Positions 53,536 through 61,840 of a stretch of DNA of 64,000 nucleotides are shown here, piece after piece. Both the position numbers and the translations under genes were made by a program. Every line of letters starts with the position of its first letter. The first letter of the stretch is position 1. The DNA comes from Chryseobacterium edaphi (GTDB lineage Bacteria > Bacteroidota > Bacteroidia > Flavobacteriales > Weeksellaceae). The notes below the pieces were generated by a model that worked only from the letters and a program-made list of their open reading frames with translations, made no database searches and was not told the DNA's origin. The stretch covers positions 1,116,001 to 1,180,000 of the forward strand of contig NZ_JAOTEM010000001.1 of the NCBI RefSeq assembly GCF_025628985.1. The letters run 5' to 3'.

Positions 53536-54402
53536 ATGAGACAATTAAAAATAACCAAGCAGGTTACCAACAGGGAAACCGCTTCACTAGACAAGTATTT
53601 GCAGGAAATTGGTAAAGTAGAATTGATTACCGCAGATGAAGAAGTTGATTTGGCACAAAAAATCCGCGCCGGCGATAGAGTCGCGTTGGAAAAATTGATC
53701 AAAGCCAACCTTCGTTTCGTAGTTTCAGTATCAAAACAGTACCAAAACCAAGGTCTTTCTCTTCCCGATTTGATCAATGAAGGGAATTTAGGATTGATGA
53801 AGGCTGCAAAAAGATATGACGAAACAAGAGGTTTTAAATTTATCTCTTATGCCGTTTGGTGGATTCGTCAGTCGATTTTACAGGCTTTGGCTGAGCAGTC
53901 AAGAATTGTAAGATTACCGCTTAACAAAATTGGTTCGATTAACAAAATCAATAAAGCATACGCTCACCTTGAACAGGAAAATGAAAGACCTCCTTCTCCG
54001 GAAGAATTGGCTGAAGTTCTTGACATGAGTGAAGAAGACATCAAAGAATCAATGAAAAACTCTGGAAGACACCTGTCGATGGACGCTCCATTGGTGGAAG
54101 GTGAAGATTCTAACTTATATGACGTATTGCGTTCCGGAGAGTCTCCAAGCCCGGATAAAGACTTAATGCTTGAATCTCTTCAGATTGAAATTGAAAGAGC
54201 CTTAAACACGTTGACTCCAAGAGAGGCAGATTTGGTAAGATTATATTTCGGACTAAACGGTAAACATCCAATGACTTTGGAAGAAATCGGTGAAACTTTT
54301 GATCTTACAAGAGAAAGAGTTCGTCAGATTAAAGAAAAAGCGATCAAAAGACTAAAACACAATACAAGAAGTAAGATTTTGAAATCTTATTTAGGTAAAT
54401 AA
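53536..54402 (+). CDS. rpoD: Primary sigma factor RpoD/SigA (Bacteroidetes short form)
   Basis: This 288-residue sigma-70 has region 1.2 ([19 protein letters not shown]), region 2 ([30 protein letters not shown]), region 3 ([17 protein letters not shown]) and region 4 ([37 protein letters not shown]). Region 1.1 and the non-conserved insert of proteobacterial RpoD are absent, as is normal in Bacteroidetes. It recognises TTG/TAnnTTTG promoters, the boxes seen throughout this window. Core gene and a marker of an ordinary chromosomal context. Confidence 0.96.
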   Translation: MRQLKITKQVTNRETASLDKYLQEIGKVELITADEEVDLAQKIRAGDRVALEKLIKANLRFVVSVSKQYQNQGLSLPDLINEGNLGLMKAAKRYDETRGFKFISYAVWWIRQSILQALAEQSRIVRLPLNKIGSINKINKAYAHLEQENERPPSPEELAEVLDMSEEDIKESMKNSGRHLSMDAPLVEGEDSNLYDVLRSGESPSPDKDLMLESLQIEIERALNTLTPREADLVRLYFGLNGKHPMTLEEIGETFDLTRERVRQIKEKAIKRLKHNTRSKILKSYLGK

Positions 54403-54422
54403 TTTTAGTTTAAATAATTATT

Positions 54423-54452
54423 AAGCGGAGTTTGATTTTTCAGGCTCCGTTT
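54423..54452 (+). terminator. Rho-independent terminator after rpoD
   Basis: Stem CGGAG (54426-54430) / CTCCG (54445-54449), extended by A-U and G-U pairs, followed by eight T. Confidence 0.7.
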
Positions 54453-54467
54453 TTTTTATATTTGAAT

Positions 54468-55100
54468 ATGGAAGAAAATAAATTAAATCAAATTATTAAA
54501 AGCGAAGAATTTGCTTTAGCCTCAGATATCGCAGAAATATCATTAGATAGTTTTGCAAATGACGGGATTATAAAAGATGTACCGATAATTGGAACAATTG
54601 TTAAATTATTAAATATTGGTAATACAATTGGCGACAGAATTTTCACAGATAAGCTAATTCATTTCTTAAAAGAAATAGATAACTTAGATCAAGAATTTAT
54701 TTTAAAAGAAATTAGATATATTGATGATTCAGAAAAACATAACCGCAAAGTTGGTGAAAAAATATTAGAAATAATAAATAGAATTGATTCTGAAGGCAAG
54801 CCTCAAATCATTGGTCGTTTATTTAGAAATTTCATAAATAAACAATTTAGTTATCTTGATTTTTTAAAATTGGCTGATATTGTCGAAAAATCATTTTATT
54901 ATGATCTTATATTATTGAAGGAATGCAAAAATGGTAAATTCTATATAGACTTAGATAAAGAACTTTATAATTCAGACTTAGTGACAGTACAAGGAATAGG
55001 CTCATTTGATGCGACAGAAGAAGAGAGAGCTGAATTTAATAAAACAACATTTTTAATTACTTCAAAAGGGGCAATGTTATTAGATTTTGGTTTAAAGTAA
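54468..55100 (+). CDS. Hypothetical cytoplasmic protein, translationally coupled to an FAD monooxygenase
   Basis: The start at 54468 (MEENKLNQIIKSEEF) gives 210 residues; a TATATTTG box lies just before it. The sequence is mostly helical, with a Gly/hydrophobic stretch VPIIGTIVKLLNIGNTIGDRI and a C-terminal TFLITSKGAMLLDFGL. I do not recognise a family. No signal peptide or catalytic motif. Its stop overlaps the ATG of the next gene (TAATG), and base use is more AT-rich than in the flanking genes, which hints at recent acquisition. Confidence 0.7.
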   Translation: MEENKLNQIIKSEEFALASDIAEISLDSFANDGIIKDVPIIGTIVKLLNIGNTIGDRIFTDKLIHFLKEIDNLDQEFILKEIRYIDDSEKHNRKVGEKILEIINRIDSEGKPQIIGRLFRNFINKQFSYLDFLKLADIVEKSFYYDLILLKECKNGKFYIDLDKELYNSDLVTVQGIGSFDATEEERAEFNKTTFLITSKGAMLLDFGLK

Positions 55101-56221
55101 TGAATCAAATTTCAATCATCGGAGCCGGAATTGGCGGTTTGACTTTAGGAAATATTCTCAAACAACAAAATTTAGATTTTACCATTTACGAATCTGCGCC
55201 GGAGATAAAACCTGTCGGAGCAGGAATTATGATGGCAGTCAACGCAATGCAGATTTTTGAGAAATTAGGCTTAAAAGAAAAAATTGAAAATACCGGAAAC
55301 AAAATTCACGGAATTTCTATCACGGATGAAAAACTGAAAACGATTTCTACCACCAATGTTTGGGCTTTAGAAAAGAAATTCAATTCTTGTAACGTTGCCA
55401 TTCACAGAGCTGATTTACAAAATATTTTGGCGGAAAGCATTGGTTTTGAAAACATTAAACTTGACTATAATCTAAATACGATTGAAAAAAAAGAAAATTA
55501 TCTTTTAAAGTTTGAAAACGGAAACGAAATTGAAAGCAAAATCGTTTTCGGAGCAGACGGAATTCATTCGAAAATAAGAAATCAAATTTTAAAAACTGGA
55601 AACATTAGAAATGCAAAGCAAAAATGTTGGCGTGGATTAACTGATTTTGATTTACCTGAACAATATTTTCATCATGCTTTAGAAATTTGGGGAAAAGGAA
55701 AACGGTTTGGTTTTGTAAAACTATCTGAAAATAAAGTATATTGGTACGCTTTGATTAACGACAAAAATTTTAGGGAAAAAATTGATTTAATTGAAGAATT
55801 CAGTGATTTTGATCCGTTAGTTTTACAAATTTTGGAAGCTACGAAACCGGAAAAAATAATTTTAAATGATATTATTGACCTTGCTCCTATTCCGAAATGG
55901 TTTTCTGAAAATCTTTGCTTAATTGGCGATGCCGCTCACGCAACTACTCCGAATATGGGACAGGGCGCTTGTCAGTCGATTGAAGATGCATATATTATCG
56001 GAAAATTACTCAAGAAAAATAAAAATTTCAATTCCGTCTTCGAAGAATTCCAAAATATCAGAAGAAAAAAAGTTAATTATATTGTCAACACAAGCTGGAA
56101 AATAGGAAAAATTTCACAGTGGGAAAAAGGAAATTCGATACGAAATTTCTTGATGAGATCAATTCCCGAAAGTCTGAATCAGACAATGATTGATAAGATA
56201 CTAAAGCTTGAATTAGAATAA
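55100..56221 (+). CDS. FAD-dependent monooxygenase (group A, TetX/salicylate-hydroxylase-like)
   Basis: The 373-residue flavoprotein has an N-terminal FAD motif GAGIGGLTLG (about 7-16), YESAPEIKPVGAGIMM, the DG motif VFGADGIHSKIR and GD motif LIGDAAHATTPNMGQGACQS. It belongs to the single-component hydroxylases that use NAD(P)H and O2 on aromatic or polyketide rings, including TetX tetracycline-inactivating enzymes and 3-hydroxybenzoate 6-hydroxylases. The substrate cannot be decided. It starts inside the stop of the preceding gene, so the two are translationally coupled. Confidence 0.88.
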   Translation: MNQISIIGAGIGGLTLGNILKQQNLDFTIYESAPEIKPVGAGIMMAVNAMQIFEKLGLKEKIENTGNKIHGISITDEKLKTISTTNVWALEKKFNSCNVAIHRADLQNILAESIGFENIKLDYNLNTIEKKENYLLKFENGNEIESKIVFGADGIHSKIRNQILKTGNIRNAKQKCWRGLTDFDLPEQYFHHALEIWGKGKRFGFVKLSENKVYWYALINDKNFREKIDLIEEFSDFDPLVLQILEATKPEKIILNDIIDLAPIPKWFSENLCLIGDAAHATTPNMGQGACQSIEDAYIIGKLLKKNKNFNSVFEEFQNIRRKKVNYIVNTSWKIGKISQWEKGNSIRNFLMRSIPESLNQTMIDKILKLELE

Positions 56222-56389
56222 ATTAACTAATCAAAGACATTAAAATTACTTTATTTCTTTAGATATATATAAAATTATAACATTATATTTAAAAATCTAT
56301 TACTAATTAAATTATTTTAAAATTCTTAAATAATCAACTAAATAATAAACATTTATTAACAAAATAATTATCAATTAGAGATTATGTGG

Positions 56390-56397
56390 TATCTTTG
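56390..56397 (+). promoter_or_regulatory. Promoter -7 box upstream of a gene remnant
   Basis: TATCTTTG fits TAnnTTTG, 20 nt before the ATG of the remnant at 56417. It may now drive the exported-protein gene at 56668 with a long leader. Confidence 0.45.
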
Positions 56398-56416
56398 AAC
56401 ATTAAATACACATATA

Positions 56417-56640
56417 ATGCAAAAAAAATTTCTGTTTCCTATAGCATTTTGACTTAATATTATTAATATAATGTTCAAGTTGGGATAGAGACTAGGAATA
56501 TTCAATCTGTTATTATCCAACAAGTTAACAGTTCTGATAAAGGATTTTTGACTACCATTGTAAGTCTTACGCTAACAATATTTTGTACCATTGATTGGTG
56601 ATCAAAATACCGGATTTTCTGAATTGAAAAAAACATAATA
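56417..56640 (+). pseudogene. Remnant of a QVGINT-type exported flavobacterial protein
   Basis: ATG at 56417 starts MQKKFLFPIAF followed by a stop, the beginning of a signal peptide. In another frame, from 56473, VQVGIETRNIQSVIIQ and QVNSSDKGFLTT resemble the mature N-terminus of flavobacterial surface proteins (QVGINT...DKGFLLPR style). A third frame near 56590-56640 reads VPLIGDQNTGFSELKKT. Three frames in 220 bp mean an old, multiply frameshifted fragment. The family reading is from memory and moderate. The surrounding 56222-56667 is otherwise gene-free. Confidence 0.45.
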
Positions 56641-56667
56641 AATATTAACAATTAAATAAATCATATT

Positions 56668-57324
56668 ATGAAAAAAACATTATTCTTTTTTACAATTTTA
56701 AGCACAACATTAGGTTATGCTCAAACCACGATTAATTCCTTTCTTGGAGACTGGAATCAGAGTGACGGTAAATTGCTGAAAATAACAGCATTGTCAAATA
56801 ACGAAGGCAATACAAAAGCACGTTATGATTACGGAACGTATTATTACAATTCAAATTTTCCGAATCCTTCTCAATACAACTATGTTGTAGTCTATAATCC
56901 TGCAAATAATACAATTACTTTTACTTACATTTCGCAATACGTAGACTACATTCAGTATACCACTTACTATCAGTATTCTTATAACGTAACAAATATCAGT
57001 CAAAGTCAAATGACACTTACCAATAGTATAAATGGTGAAGTTCTAACATATACAAAAGGAATTTTAGGAACTTCCGATTTGAGTAAATCTTCTAAACAAG
57101 TAATTCTGGCGGAAAATCCCGTTAAAGATGAACTCATTTTAAAATTGGGTGATGGCGTTGATCAAATACCAGTCAAAATTTATAATCTTGAAGGTAAGTT
57201 GCTGAAGAAAATTATGTATTCCGAGAAAAAACCAACTGATGTAAGTGATTTAGCCAAAGGAATTTATATTTTAGAAATTCAAAACAAAAATCAATCTTCA
57301 ACAATTAAAATGATTAAAGATTAG
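56668..57324 (+). CDS. Exported protein with type IX secretion C-terminal sorting domain
   Basis: The 218-residue protein has a signal peptide (FFFTILSTTLGYAQ). Its body of about 120 residues is rich in Tyr/Asn/Thr and beta-type repeats (DYGTYYYNSNFPNPSQYNY). The C-terminal T9SS type A tail has VILAENPVKDELILKL, VKIYNLEGKLLKKI and DLAKGIYILEIQ, ending IKMIKD. It is exported across the outer membrane by the gliding/PorSS machinery and probably retained or released. The function of the body is unknown. The stop lies in three GATTAG units (57319-57336). Confidence 0.85.
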   Translation: MKKTLFFFTILSTTLGYAQTTINSFLGDWNQSDGKLLKITALSNNEGNTKARYDYGTYYYNSNFPNPSQYNYVVVYNPANNTITFTYISQYVDYIQYTTYYQYSYNVTNISQSQMTLTNSINGEVLTYTKGILGTSDLSKSSKQVILAENPVKDELILKLGDGVDQIPVKIYNLEGKLLKKIMYSEKKPTDVSDLAKGIYILEIQNKNQSSTIKMIKD

Positions 57325-57353
57325 GATTAGGATTAGAATATTCTACAGAACAA

Positions 57354-57380
57354 AAAAGAAACTCAATTAGAGTTTCTTTT
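57354..57380. terminator. Bidirectional rho-independent terminator
   Basis: Stem AAAAGAAACTC / GAGTTTCTTTT, loop AATTA, between the convergent T9SS and DUF3347 genes. Confidence 0.88.
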
Positions 57381-57403
57381 TTTTATATTTAAATTAACTT
57401 AAA

Positions 57404-57877
57404 TTACTTAATTTCAGACTTCACAGAACCACAATCAAGCATCGATTTTCCGTAATAAGGATTGACGATTTGCTTTTCGTTACTCATCCAACTTCCTTTT
57501 GCCATCGGGCAATATTGTACGAAAATCGTTTTATCAGACAATTTATTTTCTTTAGCTAAACCAATCATAACATCTGATAAACTATAGAAAGCTTTTCTTT
57601 GTGTCTCAATGTTTTTTGCCTGAGCTATTGTTGTTGCATCAGCTTTTAACGACGTTAGTTGCTTCTCTGTAATCATTTTTGCATTGACGGTTTTGGAAGT
57701 TTTGAGAAACTCTCCTGCTGCCATCGATGTTTTCTTGATATCATCGGAAGCTAAAGCAGATTTTACCGAAATATAATTTTGGTAAAGCTTCGTTAGTTGC
57801 GGGTTTGATTTTGACTGTGCGTTTGCTGTAACAAAAGCAATCAGTGAAAATAGAAATGTGATAATACATTTTTTCAT
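57404..57877 (-). CDS. DUF3347-family exported protein (metal-related)
   Basis: The 157-residue protein has a signal peptide ending NAQS. The DUF3347 body starts LTKLYQNYISVKSALASDD and closes with VQYCPMAKGSWMSNEKQIVN and PYYGKSMLDCG, the conserved Cys-Pro-Met and Asn-Pro-Tyr-Tyr-Gly-Lys motif of this family. DUF3347 domains accompany CusB-type efflux proteins and probably bind copper or silver. Here it stands alone and periplasmic. Monocistronic. Confidence 0.85.
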   Translation of the reverse strand: MKKCIITFLFSLIAFVTANAQSKSNPQLTKLYQNYISVKSALASDDIKKTSMAAGEFLKTSKTVNAKMITEKQLTSLKADATTIAQAKNIETQRKAFYSLSDVMIGLAKENKLSDKTIFVQYCPMAKGSWMSNEKQIVNPYYGKSMLDCGSVKSEIK

Positions 57878-57932
57878 TGTTCTGAACTTATAATGATGAC
57901 AAATTTAAAAGAAATAATCAGAAAATAAAAAA

Positions 57933-57951
57933 CTCCTGAAAAATTCAGGAG
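57933..57951 (-). terminator. Rho-independent terminator after the TonB receptor gene
   Basis: On the minus strand CTCCTGAA / TTCAGGAG with a short loop, followed by TTTTTTATTTT. Confidence 0.8.
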
Positions 57952-57959
57952 CTTCTAAT

Positions 57960-60212
57960 TTATTTAATTTTAAATTCAAGTTTTACGTTAAAAAATCTAC
58001 CTGTCAATCTTACCGGAACGGGATACATTAAATTCGTGTTTGCATCCGTAATCCACTGATTTGAAACAGTATTGTTGATATTAAATGCGTTGAAAACCTG
58101 AACACCTAATGTCAGTTCATCAAAATTACTTAAAAAACCATAGGTTTGTTTTTTCTCTTTAGCATCTACAAACGCATAAGAAAGTCCCAAATCTACTCTC
58201 TTGTAAGAAGGTAAAGTCTTTTGATATTGATATCTAGAATCTACATCAGGTACATTATTATCAAAAATAATTGGTGCTCCTGTTGGCAACCCCATAGCAT
58301 AAGTTAAAGTCAAATTTACACGCATTTGTGGAAATCTTGGCATATAGTCCTGATAAAACATAGAAAATTTAAATCGCTGATCTGTTGATCTCGGTACATC
58401 TCCTCTATCATCTACATTTTCGTAAGTTCTCGCATAACTTGCAGACAACCAAGAGTCTACACCCGGAACAAATTCTCCAAACAATCTTGTATCAATTCCG
58501 TAAGCATAACCCGTTGCGTTATTTTTCCCGGAGTAACGGATTCTCACATTATCCATAAAATAAGGAATAAGATTATCCATTTTTTTATAATACAATTCTG
58601 TTGTTAACTTGAAAGGTCTGTCATCAAACTCAAATTCATAATCATTAGCAACAATTGCCTGAATGGATCGTTGAGATTTTATATTCGAATTAAAATTTCC
58701 GTTTAAGTCTTTAATTTCTTTGTAAAAAGGAGCCTGATAATAAATTCCACCAGAAATCCTGAACAACATATCGGTATCCCACTCAGGTTTTATTGCAAAC
58801 TGAGCTCTCGGTGAAAATATTGTTTCGTCATTGAAACTCCAGTGTGCAACTCTAGCTCCTGCGTTCACAAAAACTTTGCTTGCACCCCAGAAAAATTTCT
58901 GAGAATATTGGGCATACGCAGACATTCTTGTCGGTTCGATGTGGTTATTACCCTGAATACTGTAATATAAATCAAGATCTGAAGCATCGGGAAATCTTGG
59001 ATCATCAACAGGATGCGGTATGCTGTAACCGGAAGAATCAACTAATTTATATTCGTTGGTCAAATCACTAAGATTTTCTTTTTCAAATTTAAATCCAACC
59101 TCAATATCCGTATTTACATTGGGTGAAAAACGCGTTCTGAACTGCGTTCCGTAAGTTCTTACAAAAAGATCATTTCTCGCGTGTTCTATTTGTCCGCCAA
59201 CATCATAAGACGTTACAGGATTTCCTGTAATCGGATCAAAAGTCTGTAAAATATAACTTGAAGCAATCGTATAATATTCTTTTTCTCTATTCTGATACGC
59301 AAAGCTGTCTAGAGTAAATCTCCATTTATCGGAGGGTTTATAGTTCATCGAGAACGTTCCCATCATATTTTTATACTGATCATTTTCTTTACCATTATAG
59401 AAAACAGAAAGATTAATGGGTCTCTGAAGAGATCCAAAATCTACAGATCGTTCTTTTGGGAACATTTCGTAATCATTCTTTGAATAATATCCGATAAATG
59501 ACATCGTAAATTTATTACTCACATGATAATTCAGATAGGTCTGAAAATCAAAATATTTAGGGTTAAAATCTGTATCTTCATTCAGGGTATTAAGTACCAG
59601 GTTTGTATTTCTGTATCTTCCTGAAAATAAAGCCGTAAATTTCTTATTTCCACTTTCATCTTCTTTACCAGATGCAAATCCGGTAGTTAATCTCCCGCCA
59701 ATTAAACTTGCTTCTCCCGAAAGTTCAAACTTTTTAGGTTCACGGTAATAAATATTTAAAGCTGAAGACATTTTATCACCATATCTCGGCTCAAAACCTC
59801 CGGCAGAAAAATTTACTGTAGAAACCATGTCCGGATTGATGATACTTAAACCTTCCTGTTGAGAATTTCTGATCAGAAAAGGTCTATAGATCTCAATATC
59901 ATTGATGTAAATAAGGTTTTCGTCATAGTTTCCACCACGCACCATGTATTGTGAAGAAAGTTCCGTATTAGAGTTTACAGAAGGTAAAGTTTTAATAATT
60001 GCTTCAATACCTCCGGAAACGCTTGCAACATTCTGAGCATCTTTGGCAGATATTTTTACTGTGGTAAGGTCATTTGTACTTCCGACTACTTTTTTCTGGA
60101 AAACGACCTCCTCTATATCTGTTGTTCTTGTTTTTGCTGTATCTCGCTTTTTAGCTTGGGAGAATACTAACATGGGAACCATAAGGCTCAGTGGTAAAAC
60201 TAGTTTTTTCAA
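57960..60212 (-). CDS. TonB-dependent outer-membrane receptor
   Basis: This 750-residue outer-membrane barrel has a signal peptide and a TonB-box-like TTDIEEVVFQKKVVG. The plug is at about 50-170 (MVRGGNYDENLIYINDIEIY, MSSALNIYYREP) and the beta-barrel ends in a terminal Phe-containing strand (GRFFNVKLEFKIK). The N-terminal carboxypeptidase-D-like domain of SusC is missing and no SusD follows, so a siderophore, metal or small-ligand transporter is more likely than a glycan system. The substrate is not readable. Terminator after it. Confidence 0.92.
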   Translation of the reverse strand: MKKLVLPLSLMVPMLVFSQAKKRDTAKTRTTDIEEVVFQKKVVGSTNDLTTVKISAKDAQNVASVSGGIEAIIKTLPSVNSNTELSSQYMVRGGNYDENLIYINDIEIYRPFLIRNSQQEGLSIINPDMVSTVNFSAGGFEPRYGDKMSSALNIYYREPKKFELSGEASLIGGRLTTGFASGKEDESGNKKFTALFSGRYRNTNLVLNTLNEDTDFNPKYFDFQTYLNYHVSNKFTMSFIGYYSKNDYEMFPKERSVDFGSLQRPINLSVFYNGKENDQYKNMMGTFSMNYKPSDKWRFTLDSFAYQNREKEYYTIASSYILQTFDPITGNPVTSYDVGGQIEHARNDLFVRTYGTQFRTRFSPNVNTDIEVGFKFEKENLSDLTNEYKLVDSSGYSIPHPVDDPRFPDASDLDLYYSIQGNNHIEPTRMSAYAQYSQKFFWGASKVFVNAGARVAHWSFNDETIFSPRAQFAIKPEWDTDMLFRISGGIYYQAPFYKEIKDLNGNFNSNIKSQRSIQAIVANDYEFEFDDRPFKLTTELYYKKMDNLIPYFMDNVRIRYSGKNNATGYAYGIDTRLFGEFVPGVDSWLSASYARTYENVDDRGDVPRSTDQRFKFSMFYQDYMPRFPQMRVNLTLTYAMGLPTGAPIIFDNNVPDVDSRYQYQKTLPSYKRVDLGLSYAFVDAKEKKQTYGFLSNFDELTLGVQVFNAFNINNTVSNQWITDANTNLMYPVPVRLTGRFFNVKLEFKIK

Positions 60213-60254
60213 AAGAAAGGTTTTAGAATTCTAAAATTAAGGATTTTTTAACAA

Positions 60255-61064
60255 TTACAAAATGGATTCTCTAACTCTTGTTAGTTTTTGTAATAAATCT
60301 TCTAATAAATCCAGACGTAGCATGTTTGCACCATCAGATAAAGCCGTTTCAGGTGTAGGATGTGTTTCGATAAAAATTCCATCTGCCCCAACTGCAATTC
60401 CTGCTTTGGCAACAGTTTCTATCAAATCCGGTCTTCCTCCTGTTACTCCTGAGCTTTGATTTGGCTGTTGCAGAGAATGTGTCACATCCAAAATTACCGG
60501 AGCATATGCTCTCATTGTAGGAATTCCTCTGTAATCTACAATCAAATCGGTGTATCCGAAAGAATTTCCTCTTTCGATGATGGCAACTTTTGGGTTATCA
60601 GAATCTGTCACTTTCTGAACGGCAAATTTCATCGATTCCGGAGAAAGAAACTGTCCTTTTTTTAATGAAACACATTTCCCGGTTTTTGCGGCAGCAATCA
60701 ATAAGTCGGTTTGACGAACCAAAAATGCCGGAATCTGCAATACATCAACATATTGAGCTGCTAAAGCTGCATGTTCGTTTTCGTGAATATCTGTTGTAGT
60801 TGGAATGTTGAAAGTCTCACCTACCTTTTTCAAAATTTCCAGAGATTTTTCTTCACCAATCGAGGTAAAAGAATCTACTCTGCTTCTGTTAGCTTTTTTG
60901 AAACTTCCTTTAAAAATATATGGAATATTGTATTTATTGGTTAGTTCAATCACTTTTTCAGCAATTCTCAAAGCCATATCTTCACCTTCGATGATGCAAG
61001 GTCCTGCAATTAAGAAAAAGTTTTTTGAATCTTTGTGTTGTATGTTGTCTAAATACTGAATCAT
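60255..61064 (-). CDS. kdsA: 3-deoxy-8-phosphooctulonate synthase
   Basis: The 269-residue length is typical for KdsA, which condenses phosphoenolpyruvate with arabinose 5-phosphate to give Kdo-8-P for lipopolysaccharide. Motifs are FFLIAGPCIIEGEDMALRIA, YIFKGSFKKANRSRVDSF, TTTDIHE, QIPAFLVRQTDLLIAAAKTG and DVTHSLQQPN, plus IETHPTPETALSDGANML at the end. It is the metal-dependent or independent class depending on one Cys/Asn; the N in KKANRS suggests the Asn-type. Separate from the neighbouring genes. Confidence 0.95.
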   Translation of the reverse strand: MIQYLDNIQHKDSKNFFLIAGPCIIEGEDMALRIAEKVIELTNKYNIPYIFKGSFKKANRSRVDSFTSIGEEKSLEILKKVGETFNIPTTTDIHENEHAALAAQYVDVLQIPAFLVRQTDLLIAAAKTGKCVSLKKGQFLSPESMKFAVQKVTDSDNPKVAIIERGNSFGYTDLIVDYRGIPTMRAYAPVILDVTHSLQQPNQSSGVTGGRPDLIETVAKAGIAVGADGIFIETHPTPETALSDGANMLRLDLLEDLLQKLTRVRESIL

Positions 61065-61171
61065 TTTATTTGAATTAAAAAGTTCAGTAAAAATACTTAT
61101 AAAGTTCGGAAAATCGAAATTATTTAATTCTTAGGATTTAAATGCATTTAAATCACTATAATTTGAAATTA

Positions 61172-61702
61172 CTAAGAATTAATCTTTTTCATAATCTTCT
61201 CAAAAGTGTTGATATTTCTGCTTGTAAACTGATCTTTCAGGTTTTTTTTGCCTAAAATTTTTCCGAAGGTAGAATCTAAAGTATTTCCTTTCGGAACCTG
61301 CCAATAAAAGTTGTTATTGACGATTTTCCCTTCTTCATTTTCTGTTTTTTCGGCACTTTCAAATTCTTTCATTAAAACTTTTTCGACTTCATTATGACCG
61401 ACAAAAGCATAAATATGCAAATTTTCGTTTTTGTCGAAAGGATTTGAATTCCAAAAACTTTCAATTTCTTCCACAGATTTTATAAATAAAAAAGCTTCAT
61501 AATTGAAATATTCAGACATTGCTTTTTCAAGAATTATTTTTAAATCTTGTGCACTTTTTTCGGATGAAAATATAATATTTCCTGAAGCCAAAACCGAAGC
61601 CACATCTTTCATTCCAGCATTTTTGAAAACTTCGCAGACTTCCGCCATTTTCATGTTGGTTCCTTTTACATTGACGCCGCGGAGGAAAGCACAGTATTTC
61701 AT
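61172..61702 (-). CDS. DUF1697-family protein
   Basis: This 176-residue cytoplasmic protein has the diagnostic start KYCAFLRGVNVKGTNMKMAE, then VLASGNIIFSSEK, a central FNYEAFLFIKSVEEIESF and a C-terminal SRNINTFEKIMKKI. The family is widespread and of unknown biochemical role. Its start codon is directly preceded by an 8-bp tandem repeat array, so promoter or leader spacing could vary between cells. Confidence 0.88.
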   Translation of the reverse strand: MKYCAFLRGVNVKGTNMKMAEVCEVFKNAGMKDVASVLASGNIIFSSEKSAQDLKIILEKAMSEYFNYEAFLFIKSVEEIESFWNSNPFDKNENLHIYAFVGHNEVEKVLMKEFESAEKTENEEGKIVNNNFYWQVPKGNTLDSTFGKILGKKNLKDQFTSRNINTFEKIMKKINS

Positions 61703-61703
61703 T

Positions 61704-61775
61704 GTTTTAGAGTTTTAGAGTTTTAGAGTTTTAGAGTTTTAGAGTTTTAGAGTTTTAGAGTTTTAGAGTTTTAGA
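61704..61775. repeat. Tandem repeat, nine copies of GTTTTAGA (8 bp)
   Basis: Nine perfect 8-bp units end 2 bp before the start codon of the DUF1697 gene (61702, minus strand), where promoter and ribosome binding site should be. The unit contains TAA on the minus strand, so the array is not coding. The length is not a multiple of 3 and is prone to slippage. Confidence 0.95.
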
Positions 61776-61784
61776 GTCAAAATT

Positions 61785-61840
61785 ACTTTTTACTTTTTAC
61801 TTTTTACTTTTTACTTTTTACTTTTTACTTTTTACTTTTA
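61785..61840. repeat. Tandem repeat, eight copies of ACTTTTT (7 bp)
   Basis: Eight units of 7 bp (the last one short) lie 9 bp from the first array. The last bases form the stop codon (61838-61840) of the glycosyltransferase-like gene. Two unrelated minisatellites side by side in one 136-bp gap is unusual. Confidence 0.95.

Noticed and set aside
57319..57336. Telomere-like GATTAG triplet repeat as a functional element
   Set aside because: Only three units at a stop codon; chance or small slippage is enough.
61704..61840. CRISPR array
   Set aside because: Units of 7-8 bp directly adjoining, no spacers and no cas genes; these are simple tandem repeats.
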